Shown: one piece after another, positions 57,087 to 64,000 of the stretch
Layout of the letters: each line of letters opens with the position of its first letter
Numbering within the stretch: the first letter of the stretch is position 1
Source: Peptoniphilus duerdenii ATCC BAA-1640
GTDB lineage: Bacteria; Bacillota; Clostridia; Tissierellales; Peptoniphilaceae
Reading direction: 5' to 3'
Length of the DNA stretch: 64,000 nt
NCBI RefSeq assembly: GCF_000146345.1
Contig: NZ_GL397071.1
Span: 313,763 to 377,762, forward strand
Made by a program: the position numbers and the translations under genes
The notes under the pieces: generated by a model
What the model saw: only the letters and a program-made list of their open reading frames with translations
What the model was told of the DNA's origin: nothing
Database searches by the model: none

Positions 57087-58454
57087 ATGGAAGACAAATT
57101 ATTAGCAATAGTAAAATCTATTAATGGAGTGCTTTGGGGCGTTCCAATGATGGTAATCCTCGTAGGATGCGGTATTTTTTACACACTAGCATTAAGAGGA
57201 ATCCAAGTAAGAGACTTTGGATTAGCATTTAAGAAAGCTTTTTCCGGCTTCAGTTTAAAAGGAAAAAAAGCTGGCGCTGACGGAATGAGTTCTTTCCAAT
57301 CACTAGCAACAGCAATCGCAGGACAAGTTGGTACTGGTAACTTAACAGGATCAGCAACAGCTATTATTTCAGGGGGACCTGGAGCAATATTCTGGATGTG
57401 GATCAGTGCTTTCTTCGGAATGGCAACAATATTCGCAGAAGCAGTACTAGGACAAAAGTACAAAGTTGTTAAAGACGGACAAGTAACTGGTGGACCAGCT
57501 TACTACCTAAGAAATGGTATCCATTCAAAAGTACTAGCAGCACTATTTGCAATATTTATTACAATAGCACTAGGACTAGTAGGTAACCTTGTACAAGCTA
57601 ACTCAATAGGACAAGCATTCTCAAGTGTTATTGACGTTCCTACATGGGTAGTTGGACTTGTAATAGTAGTTATCTCTGGATTTATCTTCATCGGTGGAGT
57701 TGGTAGAATCGCATCTGTAACAGAAAAAATAGTTCCAGTAATGGCATTCTTCTACATACTAGGTGGACTTATTATCCTTATTAAAAACGGTGGAGCGACA
57801 GCAGACGCATTTAGACAAATCTTCGTAGGAGCATTCAAACCTGAAGCTGTACTAGGTGGAGCTGCAGGGGTTACAGTACGTCAAGCAGTTAGATACGGGG
57901 TTGCACGTGGACTATTCTCTAACGAAGCTGGTATGGGTTCAACACCACATGCTCACGCAATAGCAAAAGTTAACCATCCATGTGACCAAGGTCTAGTAGC
58001 AATCGTAGGTGTATTTATAGATACATTCGTAGTTCTTACAATCAACGCACTAGTTATAATAGCAACTGGCGCAAACCAAATCGACGGACTAAAAGGAATC
58101 AAAGTTACACAAAAAGCATTTGAACTAGGAATAGGACATATAGGTGTAGCATTTATAGCAGTAGCATTATTCTTCTTTGCATTCTCAACTATCATCGGAT
58201 GGTACTTCTATGGAGAAGCAAACGTAAGATACCTATTTGGACAAAAAGGAATAGGAGCATACAGAATACTAGCACTAGTATTTATCTACCTAGGAACTAT
58301 GTTCGAAGTAGACTTAGTTTGGGAACTTGCAGATATGTTTAACGCAATGATGGTAATCCCTAACGTAATCGGGGTAATCGGACTTTACAAAGTAGTTCAA
58401 TCTACACTTAACGAATATCAAACATTAAAACTAGATGTAAATCCAAACGCATAA
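57087..58454 (+). CDS. Alanine/glycine:cation symporter (AGCS family)
   Basis: A 455-residue carrier with about eleven helices. SSFQSLATAIAGQVGTGNLTGSATAIISGGPGAIFWMWISAFFGMA (short key parts AGQVGTGNLTG, GGPGAIFWMW) is the AGCS signature, and GLFSNEAGMGSTPHAHA is the second conserved region. It imports alanine or glycine with Na+ (or H+). Codon use is noticeably more biased (regular CTA, GGA, GTA) than in nearby accessory genes, suggesting high expression. Own promoter, own terminator. Confidence 0.94.
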   Translation: MEDKLLAIVKSINGVLWGVPMMVILVGCGIFYTLALRGIQVRDFGLAFKKAFSGFSLKGKKAGADGMSSFQSLATAIAGQVGTGNLTGSATAIISGGPGAIFWMWISAFFGMATIFAEAVLGQKYKVVKDGQVTGGPAYYLRNGIHSKVLAALFAIFITIALGLVGNLVQANSIGQAFSSVIDVPTWVVGLVIVVISGFIFIGGVGRIASVTEKIVPVMAFFYILGGLIILIKNGGATADAFRQIFVGAFKPEAVLGGAAGVTVRQAVRYGVARGLFSNEAGMGSTPHAHAIAKVNHPCDQGLVAIVGVFIDTFVVLTINALVIIATGANQIDGLKGIKVTQKAFELGIGHIGVAFIAVALFFFAFSTIIGWYFYGEANVRYLFGQKGIGAYRILALVFIYLGTMFEVDLVWELADMFNAMMVIPNVIGVIGLYKVVQSTLNEYQTLKLDVNPNA

Positions 58455-58465
58455 AAATTAAATTA

Positions 58466-58502
58466 AAGAAAAGCTTCAGAGAAATCTGGAGCTTTTTTTA
58501 AT
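58466..58502 (+). terminator. Terminator of the AGCS carrier gene
   Basis: AAAGCTTCAGA and TCTGGAGCTTT form a stem around GAAA and continue into a T-run. Confidence 0.9.
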
Positions 58503-58509
58503 GGGTATG

Positions 58510-58990
58510 CTATCTACATAACATAAAAATTAAAATTAGATGCTCTACATAGAGCATTTAAATTTAAAAAAACTTTTTAGAGGAAGCAATTTTCTTCCAT
58601 TAACATGGATACTAAAATCTATTCAATCAGGCGAAGCCGTGGGAAAGCAAAACATCTGATTTGTCTTTGTAGCGGAAGCATATTGCTTCCACAGCCGAGA
58701 GGCTACAATGAACATCCAAACTTAACCACACCAGAGTTATACCCATTCGACTTCGACGGTTCCGTTAAAACTCCACCGTCTCCGCTCAGGGTGACCGCCT
58801 TCCATTAGGACTATTCGTAATACTACCACCCCAACTGCAGTCATCCTGAGAGGCAGTCGAGTTCTGCAAATCAGCCTTCACTTCAATCGGCTTCTTTGGA
58901 ACTCTTTGCATAAGATCTGCAACGATCTTCCCAACTACAGTCACCCTGAGCGGAAGAGCCGAAGGCTCTGGAGTCGAATGGGTATAACAT
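58510..58990. repeat. Dense block of dispersed repeat modules
   Basis: GGAAGC modules near 58578 and 58668-58706, fixed-arm elements at 58738-58800 and 58935-58985, and a truncated copy of the roughly 105-base module at 58845-58930 (GGCAGTCGAGTTCTGCAAAT, onward to GCAACGATC). No gene is supported; short frames such as the one over 58605-58808 are repeat sequence. Confidence 0.75.
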
Positions 58991-59083
58991 CCGAGGACCT
59001 AGTCAAAGCAAATAAAATAATTTTAAAAATACCGATTAATAATTTTTATATCTCATGCTATACGTCTAGCATCAAAAATAAAA

Positions 59084-59236
59084 GCTCAAAGGAGATCACG
59101 ATTACAGAAACTCTAAAATTCTAAACCACGTCGACCTATAAATCGCAACTCGCTACGCTCAAACAGTGCGATTTATAGCCGGTCTCCTTAGGTTTGAATT
59201 TTGACGAGTTTCTTTCAGACGGATCTCCTTTTGAGC
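59084..59236. repeat. Long hairpin repeat with the family loop on a different stem
   Basis: A 153-base imperfect palindrome: GCTCAAAGGAGATC pairs with GATCTCCTTTTGAGC, AGAAACTC with GAGTTTCT, AAAATTC with GAATTTT, and CTATAAATCGC with GCGATTTATAG, around a loop CTCGCTACGCTCAAACAGT. That loop is the same as in the composite repeats at 135-218, 1236-1320 and 59487-59572, but the stem sequence is unrelated. Confidence 0.8.
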
Positions 59237-59340
59237 ATTTTATTTTATAGAAATATGAATCAGAAATAAGGATTTTATTGAATAGGTCGTAGGGAAAGTT
59301 TTGTATTTGTTTTTAGAGAAAACTTATAAAATAATTATCT

Positions 59341-59800
59341 TTGTAGCGGAAGCAATCTGCTTCCATCAGCCTTGATACTAAATTAATGTAACTTAGCCGT
59401 TAGGCGTAAAACAACAAAAATTTATATGCACGCCCATATAATTCTTACTAACAATCTTAGTACAGATAAAACCTATACCACCACAAGTGATTTTTGCTTT
59501 CGGCGTTAAGAAATTTTCCACTGTCTGAGCGTAGCGAGTTTGGAAAATTTTAGCCGAATAAAAAAATCACTACCAAAACCTCCCAATGCGAGGTGGGTAG
59601 AGGGAGCTCGATTGGCAGTCGAGTTCTGCAAATCAAACTTCGCTATGCTCGTTTTCTTTGGAACTCTTTGCATAAGACCTGCAACGAAATCAAAGATTTC
59701 GGCTAGGGCTTTAACAAGGGAGGAAACTGCGAGTCTCGAAGAGAAAACCGCAGGTTTTTTCGAGAGACGTTAATTGCCTCCCTCTCCCTCGTAAAAGAAA
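59341..59800 (+). repeat. Composite dispersed repeat, copy 3, with flanking GGAAGC module
   Basis: A GGAAGC module at 59341-59370, a less conserved lead-in, then the full composite repeat at 59487-59800: hairpin (to about 59572), purine-rich box, central module (to about 59718) and the CGAAGAGAAAACCGCAGG/CGAGAGACG tail. It is nearly identical to 1230-1540 and marks the right-hand counterpart of the block at 1-2 kb. 59801-59919 is AT-rich without a gene. Confidence 0.87.
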
Positions 59801-59919
59801 ATTGGAAGGAGAAAGAATAAGGTTTGGTTATTCATAAGATATTTATATATTTTTATTTTATTTCCCATGCTCTAAGTAGAACATGAAAAAATAGAAACAA
59901 ACAAACTTTTAAAACAAAC

Positions 59920-59946
59920 AAAAAAAGCGGCTTAGCCGCTTAAATT
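59920..59946 (-). terminator. Terminator of the chromate-proC operon
   Basis: On the minus strand AAGCGGCTAAGCCGCTT is a perfect stem with a minimal loop, followed by TTTTTG. Confidence 0.88.
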
Positions 59947-59953
59947 TTTATAT

Positions 59954-60688
59954 CTATTTACTTTCATTTATTGCATCGATTATTGCGTTTCTAAATCCGC
60001 CCCGTTCTAGTGCGTGGACTCCCTTGATGGTGAGACCTCCTGGAGTGGTGGATTTTCCTTTTAATTTTCCGAGTTCCTCCACATCGCCTAGTATTACGTC
60101 GCAGCATCCTCTTACGGTGCGAGTCATCAAATCTGTGGCGAGATTTCTCTCCATTCCTCTTAGTACTGCTCCGTCTGCTGCTGCTTCCATAAACATGTAG
60201 AAGTATGCTGGAAGACATCCTGCCATCACAGATAGAAGCATGGTGTCCTCTTCTTTTAAGTCGTAGACTTTTCCCAAGACTTCAAATGTTTTAATGACTT
60301 CTCTATATTCTTCTTCCTTTAGATTTACATTTGTTGCACCCATCACTCCGTCGTTTATGGCAACCGGTGTGTTCGGGATTAAGATCATAAATTTGTCATG
60401 AAGCTTATTTAGTTCCTTAGATCCTATCTGAGGCGCTACGGAGATAAATATCTTGCCAGTTTTAACCTCTTTTACAGATTTTAAAAGCTCTGGATAAGAT
60501 GTGTGTGGCGTTGCTAGGACGATGACGTCGCTATCTCTTACTATTTCTTTTAAATCTTCGTAGACCCTGATATTTTCGCCGCTAAATTTAATCTTTCTTC
60601 TATTGTAAACGGACACGGGACATCTATTTGCAAATCCTTTTGCCAAGGCTTTGCCCATGTGACCTAGCCCAACTACAGCTATTTTCAT
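59954..60688 (-). CDS. proC: Pyrroline-5-carboxylate reductase
   Basis: A 244-residue enzyme: Rossmann motif VVGLGHMGKALAKG (about 4-17), then the dimer helical domain with MAGCLPAYFYMFMEAAADGAVLRGM and the signature STTPGGLTIKGVHALERGGFRNAI-type end (TTPGGLTIKG). It reduces pyrroline-5-carboxylate to proline with NAD(P)H. About 20-25 residues shorter than typical (265-275), the difference lying in surface loops. Last gene of an operon with two chromate-transporter-like genes, a combination with no obvious logic. Confidence 0.9.
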   Translation of the reverse strand: MKIAVVGLGHMGKALAKGFANRCPVSVYNRRKIKFSGENIRVYEDLKEIVRDSDVIVLATPHTSYPELLKSVKEVKTGKIFISVAPQIGSKELNKLHDKFMILIPNTPVAINDGVMGATNVNLKEEEYREVIKTFEVLGKVYDLKEEDTMLLSVMAGCLPAYFYMFMEAAADGAVLRGMERNLATDLMTRTVRGCCDVILGDVEELGKLKGKSTTPGGLTIKGVHALERGGFRNAIIDAINESK

Positions 60689-60695
60689 TTCTCAC

Positions 60696-61250
60696 CTACT
60701 TTATAAAATAATTTAGTACGATTCCTAGCACTGCTCCCATGCCTATAAGTTTTAATAGATCTACCTTTTTATAATATAGAACTAGACCTAGGACGAAGCA
60801 CACCGCTGCAGGGATGCTGATATTAGAAATACCATATCCATTTGGAAATACAGACTGAGAAAATAGTGATATGGCAGTGATTAAAATCAGCGATACCACT
60901 CCAGCCTTGATTCCATTAAGCATCCAGTCGAGAAGCTTAAAGGTTTTTTTCTTGGAAAATAAAAAGTATCCAAGTATCATCATCAGTATAAATTGAAATG
61001 TGACAACTCCTGCTGTTGCAAAGACGCTTCCGATTATGCCTCCTACCTTTTGTCCGACAAAGGTCGCGGAATTTATTGCAATAGGTCCTGGAGTCATCTG
61101 AGAAATGGAGATTAGATCCAAGAACTCTTGGGGAGTCATCCAACCATTTTGTTTTACTACGAATTCATTTATAAGTGGAATGACTGCGTATCCTCCTCCG
61201 AATGCCATCATTCCAATCTTTAAAAATATGAGGTAAAGTTTTAAAATCAT
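60696..61250 (-). CDS. Chromate transporter family protein, second half
   Basis: A 184-residue ChrA-domain protein of the short (one-domain) type with about six hydrophobic segments: FLKIGMMAFGGGYAVIPLI opening and SQMTPGPIAINSATFVGQKVGG (about 48-69), the family motif. Short ChrA proteins act as pairs with inverted topology. Overlaps the upstream partner by four bases and precedes proC by seven. Chromate itself is unlikely to be the normal substrate in an anaerobe. Confidence 0.88.
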   Translation of the reverse strand: MILKLYLIFLKIGMMAFGGGYAVIPLINEFVVKQNGWMTPQEFLDLISISQMTPGPIAINSATFVGQKVGGIIGSVFATAGVVTFQFILMMILGYFLFSKKKTFKLLDWMLNGIKAGVVSLILITAISLFSQSVFPNGYGISNISIPAAVCFVLGLVLYYKKVDLLKLIGMGAVLGIVLNYFIK

Positions 61251-61798
61251 TTTCTACCTCCTATTCCAAAGACTATTATTCCTGATAGTGCTGAAAATAT
61301 AATTAAATAAACTGTATCCACATTTGTAAACATGCCCAAAAGGAATATTATCGCCATGACTACCGATGAAAACAAAGGATGTTTTTTGTAGGCGGTCTTG
61401 CCCATTCTAAGTACTGTTATAAATAGTACCGCGGAGATGATGCCGCTTATGCCAAGAAGGGCTGATGAGATGAAGAAATTTTCTTTAAATTCTGTGTAAA
61501 ATTTCGCCACCAAGGATAGGGTTATTAAACATGGAAGGGTGGATGCTACTAGTGCCACCACTGCTCCCACAGGACCACAGACTTTGTATCCGGTGAGTAT
61601 TGATGTGGAGATTGCCATAGCGCCAGGACCACCCTGTGCCAAAGCAACTATATCAAGCATATCATCTTCAGAGATGGCTTCAAGTTCTTCTACAAAGACG
61701 TCCTTTACTATTGGAACGATTGTGTAGCCGCCGCCGAAAGTAAGTGCATTTATTTTAAAAAATGTAAGAAATAATTTAATTAAGCTAATTTTCTTCAT
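61247..61798 (-). CDS. Chromate transporter family protein, first half
   Basis: A 183-residue partner of the next gene with the same fold: FFKINALTFGGGYTIVPIVKD and ALAQGGPGAMAISTSILTGYKV are the paired motifs. The start is the ATG at 61798 behind GAGGTG, rather than the ATG four codons upstream. Together the two proteins replace the fused 380-400-residue ChrA. Confidence 0.88.
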   Translation of the reverse strand: MKKISLIKLFLTFFKINALTFGGGYTIVPIVKDVFVEELEAISEDDMLDIVALAQGGPGAMAISTSILTGYKVCGPVGAVVALVASTLPCLITLSLVAKFYTEFKENFFISSALLGISGIISAVLFITVLRMGKTAYKKHPLFSSVVMAIIFLLGMFTNVDTVYLIIFSALSGIIVFGIGGRK

Positions 61799-61868
61799 AT
61801 AACACCTCATTTAAAATTATAACATAGCAAAATTATAAAAATAACTTGGGTTTAATAGTTAAATGAGA

Positions 61869-62300
61869 TTATATTAGATCTAAATAATCTCCGTATCCTT
61901 CCTTTTCCATATCTTCCTTCTTTATAAATCTGAGACTCGCACCATTTATACAGTATCTAAGTCCGCCTGATAGAATCGGACCATCGGGGAACACATGACC
62001 TAGGTGAGAGTCGGCTTCTTTGGATCTAACTTCAGTCCTTCTCATTCCGTACCTTTCATCTAGAACTTCTTCAAGTTCTACGCCTTTTGCGGGCTTGGTA
62101 AAAGATGGCCAGCCGCAACCGGCGTTAAACTTGTCCTTTGAGGAGAATAGCACTTCTCCAGAGACGATGTCCACATAGATTCCGTCGCGAAACTCGTCGT
62201 TAAGTGGTGAGGTAAAAGGTCTTTCTGTGCCATTATTTTGAGTAACCTTGTAGGATACTTCGTCTAAATTTTCTATTTCTTTTGTAAAATCTTTTTTCAT
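61869..62300 (-). CDS. msrB: Peptide-methionine (R)-S-oxide reductase MsrB
   Basis: A 143-residue MsrB: AGCGWPSF (about 60-67), DSHLGHVF and [11 protein letters not shown] with the catalytic Cys are all in place. The usual CxxC zinc pairs are absent, so this is the zinc-free type. It repairs methionine-R-sulfoxide in proteins. Stand-alone, not fused to MsrA; no msrA in the window. Useful to an anaerobe exposed to air. Confidence 0.95.
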   Translation of the reverse strand: MKKDFTKEIENLDEVSYKVTQNNGTERPFTSPLNDEFRDGIYVDIVSGEVLFSSKDKFNAGCGWPSFTKPAKGVELEEVLDERYGMRRTEVRSKEADSHLGHVFPDGPILSGGLRYCINGASLRFIKKEDMEKEGYGDYLDLI

Positions 62301-62344
62301 AAATCCTCCAGATTATTATTAATATATTTATTTAATAACATTTC

Positions 62345-62372
62345 AATAAAAAAGACAACCTTTATGGTTGTC
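62345..62372 (-). terminator. Terminator behind the orphan antitoxin
   Basis: On the minus strand GACAACC and GGTTGTC pair around ATAAA and are followed by TTTTTTA, directly behind the stop codon, leaving no room for a toxin gene. Confidence 0.85.
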
Positions 62373-62664
62373 AGTCATTTATAATTTTATTTTCTATAAA
62401 AGTTTTTAAATCTTCCTTGGTCATTTCGCCACTTGCAAGTTCCTTCAAAGCCAAGATATGTTCATCTACGAATTCTTCTGCATCTTTTAAAATTCTGTCT
62501 TCACTATTTAGACTTATGTTAAAAGGAATTGATTGCTCTCTTATCGCCTGTCTTAAAAATATATTTACTGCACTTGATAGATTGAGTCCAAGTTCATTGA
62601 ATAATTTATCTGCCTCATTCTTTAAATCTGAATCTACTCTTATACTTATAGTTGTACTTGACAT
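62371..62664 (-). CDS. RelB/DinJ-type antitoxin, no toxin partner
   Basis: A 97-residue protein with the ribbon-helix-helix opening of DinJ/RelB antitoxins (TTISIRVDSDLKNEADKLF and NLSSAVNIFLRQAIRE, residues 4-45) and a charged C-terminal toxin-binding tail. A YafQ/RelE toxin should follow, but a terminator and msrB do. The start is the ATG at 62664 with GGAGGG, not an ATG 20 codons upstream. It may be an orphan antitoxin or a free-standing regulator. Confidence 0.88.
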   Translation of the reverse strand: MSSTTISIRVDSDLKNEADKLFNELGLNLSSAVNIFLRQAIREQSIPFNISLNSEDRILKDAEEFVDEHILALKELASGEMTKEDLKTFIENKIIND

Positions 62665-62683
62665 AGTATCCCTCCTTAAATAA

Positions 62684-62711
62684 ATTATAACATTTTCTAT
62701 TACAGCGTCAA
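62684..62711 (-). promoter_or_regulatory. Promoter of the orphan antitoxin
   Basis: Minus-strand TTGACG (62711-62706) and TATAAT (62689-62684) with a 16-base spacer, just upstream of the GGAGGG site. Confidence 0.7.
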
Positions 62712-62800
62712 TACACAGTAACACAAAACACTTTAAGAGTTCATGTCTTCAAACTTGGATAAGTCATGATATAATATTAATAATAATATTGGAGGTTACT

Positions 62801-63574
62801 ATGAAAAATAATAATAAATCTAATAAATCTTTAGAAAAAATAAATAAAGAAAAAGAAAATTCGAGAAAGAGCAACCTGACCTTCGGTGTGATTTCCATAC
62901 TCATCCCAATAGGTGCAGAGTTTTACTTCGGCAAGAGTCCTTATATGGAGAGTACGACTCTTATGATGATTTTGTGGATGTTTGTAAACTATATGTTTTT
63001 AACTACCACCTACCAACTCATTGTAAACTACACGCCGATCATGACTCTAAAGGGACTTACCATGAGAAAGACGAGGTTAAATTTAAATCTTCTCACCTAC
63101 TATGCGGCGATTGTGTTTTTTAACGCATACTTTCTCTACAATCTATACACCAGGGACAATGTAATCATCTCAAGGCTTGCAAATCCAATACTTATGGTGA
63201 TGGTTCTACTAACATTTTTTATAAATCTATACAGCGGAATCTTTCCAAAGATTACGAAGAAGGACAATGTGACCCTCTACGATGTAAGTGATAAGCTTCC
63301 ATTTAGAAATGGTCGTGAAAAGGTGGATGTCCTTGCTGGGATTTATGAAGGCGGCCTTGTGGTTGGGATAAATAAATTTAGATTTTCCACTATTAATAAT
63401 ATTTTTGAAGATAAGGATACCTTGGTCATCCGTGGAAAGGACGAAGAGGGCGCTTACAGGGTAAATATTTCCGCTCCAAAGACCAAGTACATGATGAAAA
63501 ACTATATAAGAGCAGCAGAAGAGTTGAAGCTTCTTTCTAGGGACGTTATAAATATTTCTTATGAAGATCTATAA
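62801..63574 (+). CDS. Membrane protein of unknown function
   Basis: A 257-residue protein: a lysine- and asparagine-rich N-terminus (residues 1-30), four hydrophobic segments (about 31-47, 56-77, 97-118 and 129-150) and a C-terminal soluble part (about 155-257) with a mixed beta/alpha pattern (VDVLAGIYEGGLVVGIN, DKDTLVIRGKDEEGAY). The layout resembles small membrane proteins with a PH-like or DUF-type soluble domain, but no family is recognised. The start is the second ATG behind GGAGG. Alone on the plus strand. Confidence 0.6.
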   Translation: MKNNNKSNKSLEKINKEKENSRKSNLTFGVISILIPIGAEFYFGKSPYMESTTLMMILWMFVNYMFLTTTYQLIVNYTPIMTLKGLTMRKTRLNLNLLTYYAAIVFFNAYFLYNLYTRDNVIISRLANPILMVMVLLTFFINLYSGIFPKITKKDNVTLYDVSDKLPFRNGREKVDVLAGIYEGGLVVGINKFRFSTINNIFEDKDTLVIRGKDEEGAYRVNISAPKTKYMMKNYIRAAEELKLLSRDVINISYEDL

Positions 63575-63614
63575 TCTTTACATGAGTTTTACACAAAATA
63601 TATGTTTGTAAAAT

Positions 63615-63674
63615 TGTGGATAATGTGGATAAGATTGGGGATAAGGGAATTACAGCGTTTATAACTGTTGATAA
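63615..63674. other. DnaA-box cluster between converging genes
   Basis: Two perfect boxes in direct contact, TGTGGATAATGTGGATAA (63615-63632), followed by a one-mismatch TGGGGATAA (63636-63644) and TGTTGATAA (63666-63674), in the gap between the membrane-protein gene and an ABC-F gene reading toward it. Confidence 0.65.
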
Positions 63675-63701
63675 AAAATGTGGATGGATTTTAAAATAAT
63701 T

Positions 63702-64000
63702 TTAAAAGTCCATCCACTTTTCATATGCGTTATCTAGCTTATTTACTAAGTTTTCTCGCTCAAGGCTAAGTTTATTTATAGTTTCAAAATCTCCATCAAG
63801 ACTTGCATTTGAGAGGTCTTCATCGATTGTGGATAATTTATTTTCGATTTCCACAATTTGATCCTCCAGCTCTTTAAATTCTTTCTCACGCTTTCTTTTT
63901 TCTTCTCTTTTCTGTCTCTCTTCTTTTTTTATTTGCGCTCTTTCTGTCTTGGAAATATATACTTCTTCTTCCTCTTCTTCTGAGGTGGTCTTTTCCAAGA
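63702..64000 (-). CDS. ABC-F ATPase, C-terminal end (partial at window edge)
   Basis: The last roughly 99 residues of a minus-strand gene that continues beyond the window. A run of Glu, then a highly charged two-helix coiled coil (KTERAQIKKEERQKREEKRK ... INKLSLERENLVNKLDNAY) ending YEKWMDF matches the C-terminal domain of Uup/ABC-F proteins, which act on ribosomes or provide antibiotic resistance. No ATPase motif lies inside the window, so the assignment rests on this tail only. The apparent start at 63998 is an internal TTG. Confidence 0.7.
   Translation of the reverse strand, partial: LEKTTSEEEEEEVYISKTERAQIKKEERQKREEKRKREKEFKELEDQIVEIENKLSTIDEDLSNASLDGDFETINKLSLERENLVNKLDNAYEKWMDF

Noticed and set aside
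58605-59124. Short plus-strand frames
   Set aside because: They run through palindromic repeat modules with no family resemblance or believable start signals.
1-64000. CRISPR array
   Set aside because: The repeats are dispersed, of uneven spacing and mixed orientation; no regularly spaced spacers and no cas genes were seen.
1-64000. tRNA or rRNA genes
   Set aside because: No cloverleaf-like TTCGANTC arm with matching acceptor stem and no rRNA-like sequence was noticed; the GGTTCG near 16950 belongs to the group II intron domain V.

Overview
The window is AT-rich DNA carrying a chromosomal replication origin (dnaA-dnaN-yaaA-recF-gyrB-gyrA) from a strictly anaerobic, low-GC Gram-positive bacterium. 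The gene set points to the anaerobic cocci of the Peptoniphilaceae/Tissierellia type: a double-cubane-cluster reductase operon, TAXI-type TRAP and oligopeptide uptake, Na+-coupled amino-acid carriers, a hydrogenase-linked TM1266-type regulator, and no sporulation or respiratory-chain genes in view. The assignment to that family is inference; no rRNA or tRNA gene was seen.

Layout. 1-2 kb: a dispersed modular repeat family flanks a small double-glycine bacteriocin-like locus. 2-5 kb: a minus-strand operon for a radical/low-potential reductase system (BadF-type activase, HgdB-like partner, double-cubane reductase, DUF3343). 5-7 kb: a DUF3783 protein and an EamA exporter. 7-12 kb: an accessory patch with a YtrA/GntR-ABC operon whose regulator seems to start at AUA, a duplicated gene end fused to a tiny-ORF start, a tiny ORF with a nonsense codon, a second bacteriocin/immunity-like remnant, mobile-element scraps and an orphan YhcG nuclease. 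12-16 kb: a WalJ-containing operon, then a DnaA-box cluster, repeats and an ORF-less group II intron placed right behind the hpf terminator. 17-34 kb: hpf, a TRAP-TAXI operon, MATE, an Opp/Dpp-type peptide importer with a LysR regulator, and a carbohydrate-type ABC importer with divergent binding protein. 34-37 kb: small-metabolism genes and a sigma-B-like partner-switching module translationally linked to gyrA. 37-48 kb: the origin block. 48-58 kb: plus-strand genes (TetR-MMPL-heptad protein operon, uracil permease, two Na+-coupled carriers). 58-60 kb: a second dense repeat block. 60-64 kb: chromate-type transporters with proC, msrB, an orphan DinJ/RelB antitoxin, another DnaA-box cluster and the end of an ABC-F gene.

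How it fits together. Gene direction flips near 48.3 kb, as expected at an origin. The rpmH-rnpA-yidD-yidC-jag operon reads toward dnaA instead of away from it, so jag rather than rpmH borders the origin region. The DnaA-dnaN spacer holds a DnaA-trio-like repeat next to an AT-rich tract. Perfect TTATCCACA boxes occur outside the canonical origin, at about 16.4 and 63.6 kb, whereas the boxes near dnaA are all one base off.

The points most worth a second look are: the repeat family with one conserved loop carried on unrelated but self-complementary stems; the modular nesting of those repeats; the tiny-ORF 5-prime ends joined to different tails; the degenerate anti-sigma factor beside an intact anti-anti-sigma serine; the terminator/ribosome-site/promoter composite in front of the NSS transporter; and the inverted rpmH operon. 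All functional names rest on motif recognition by eye; no database search was run.
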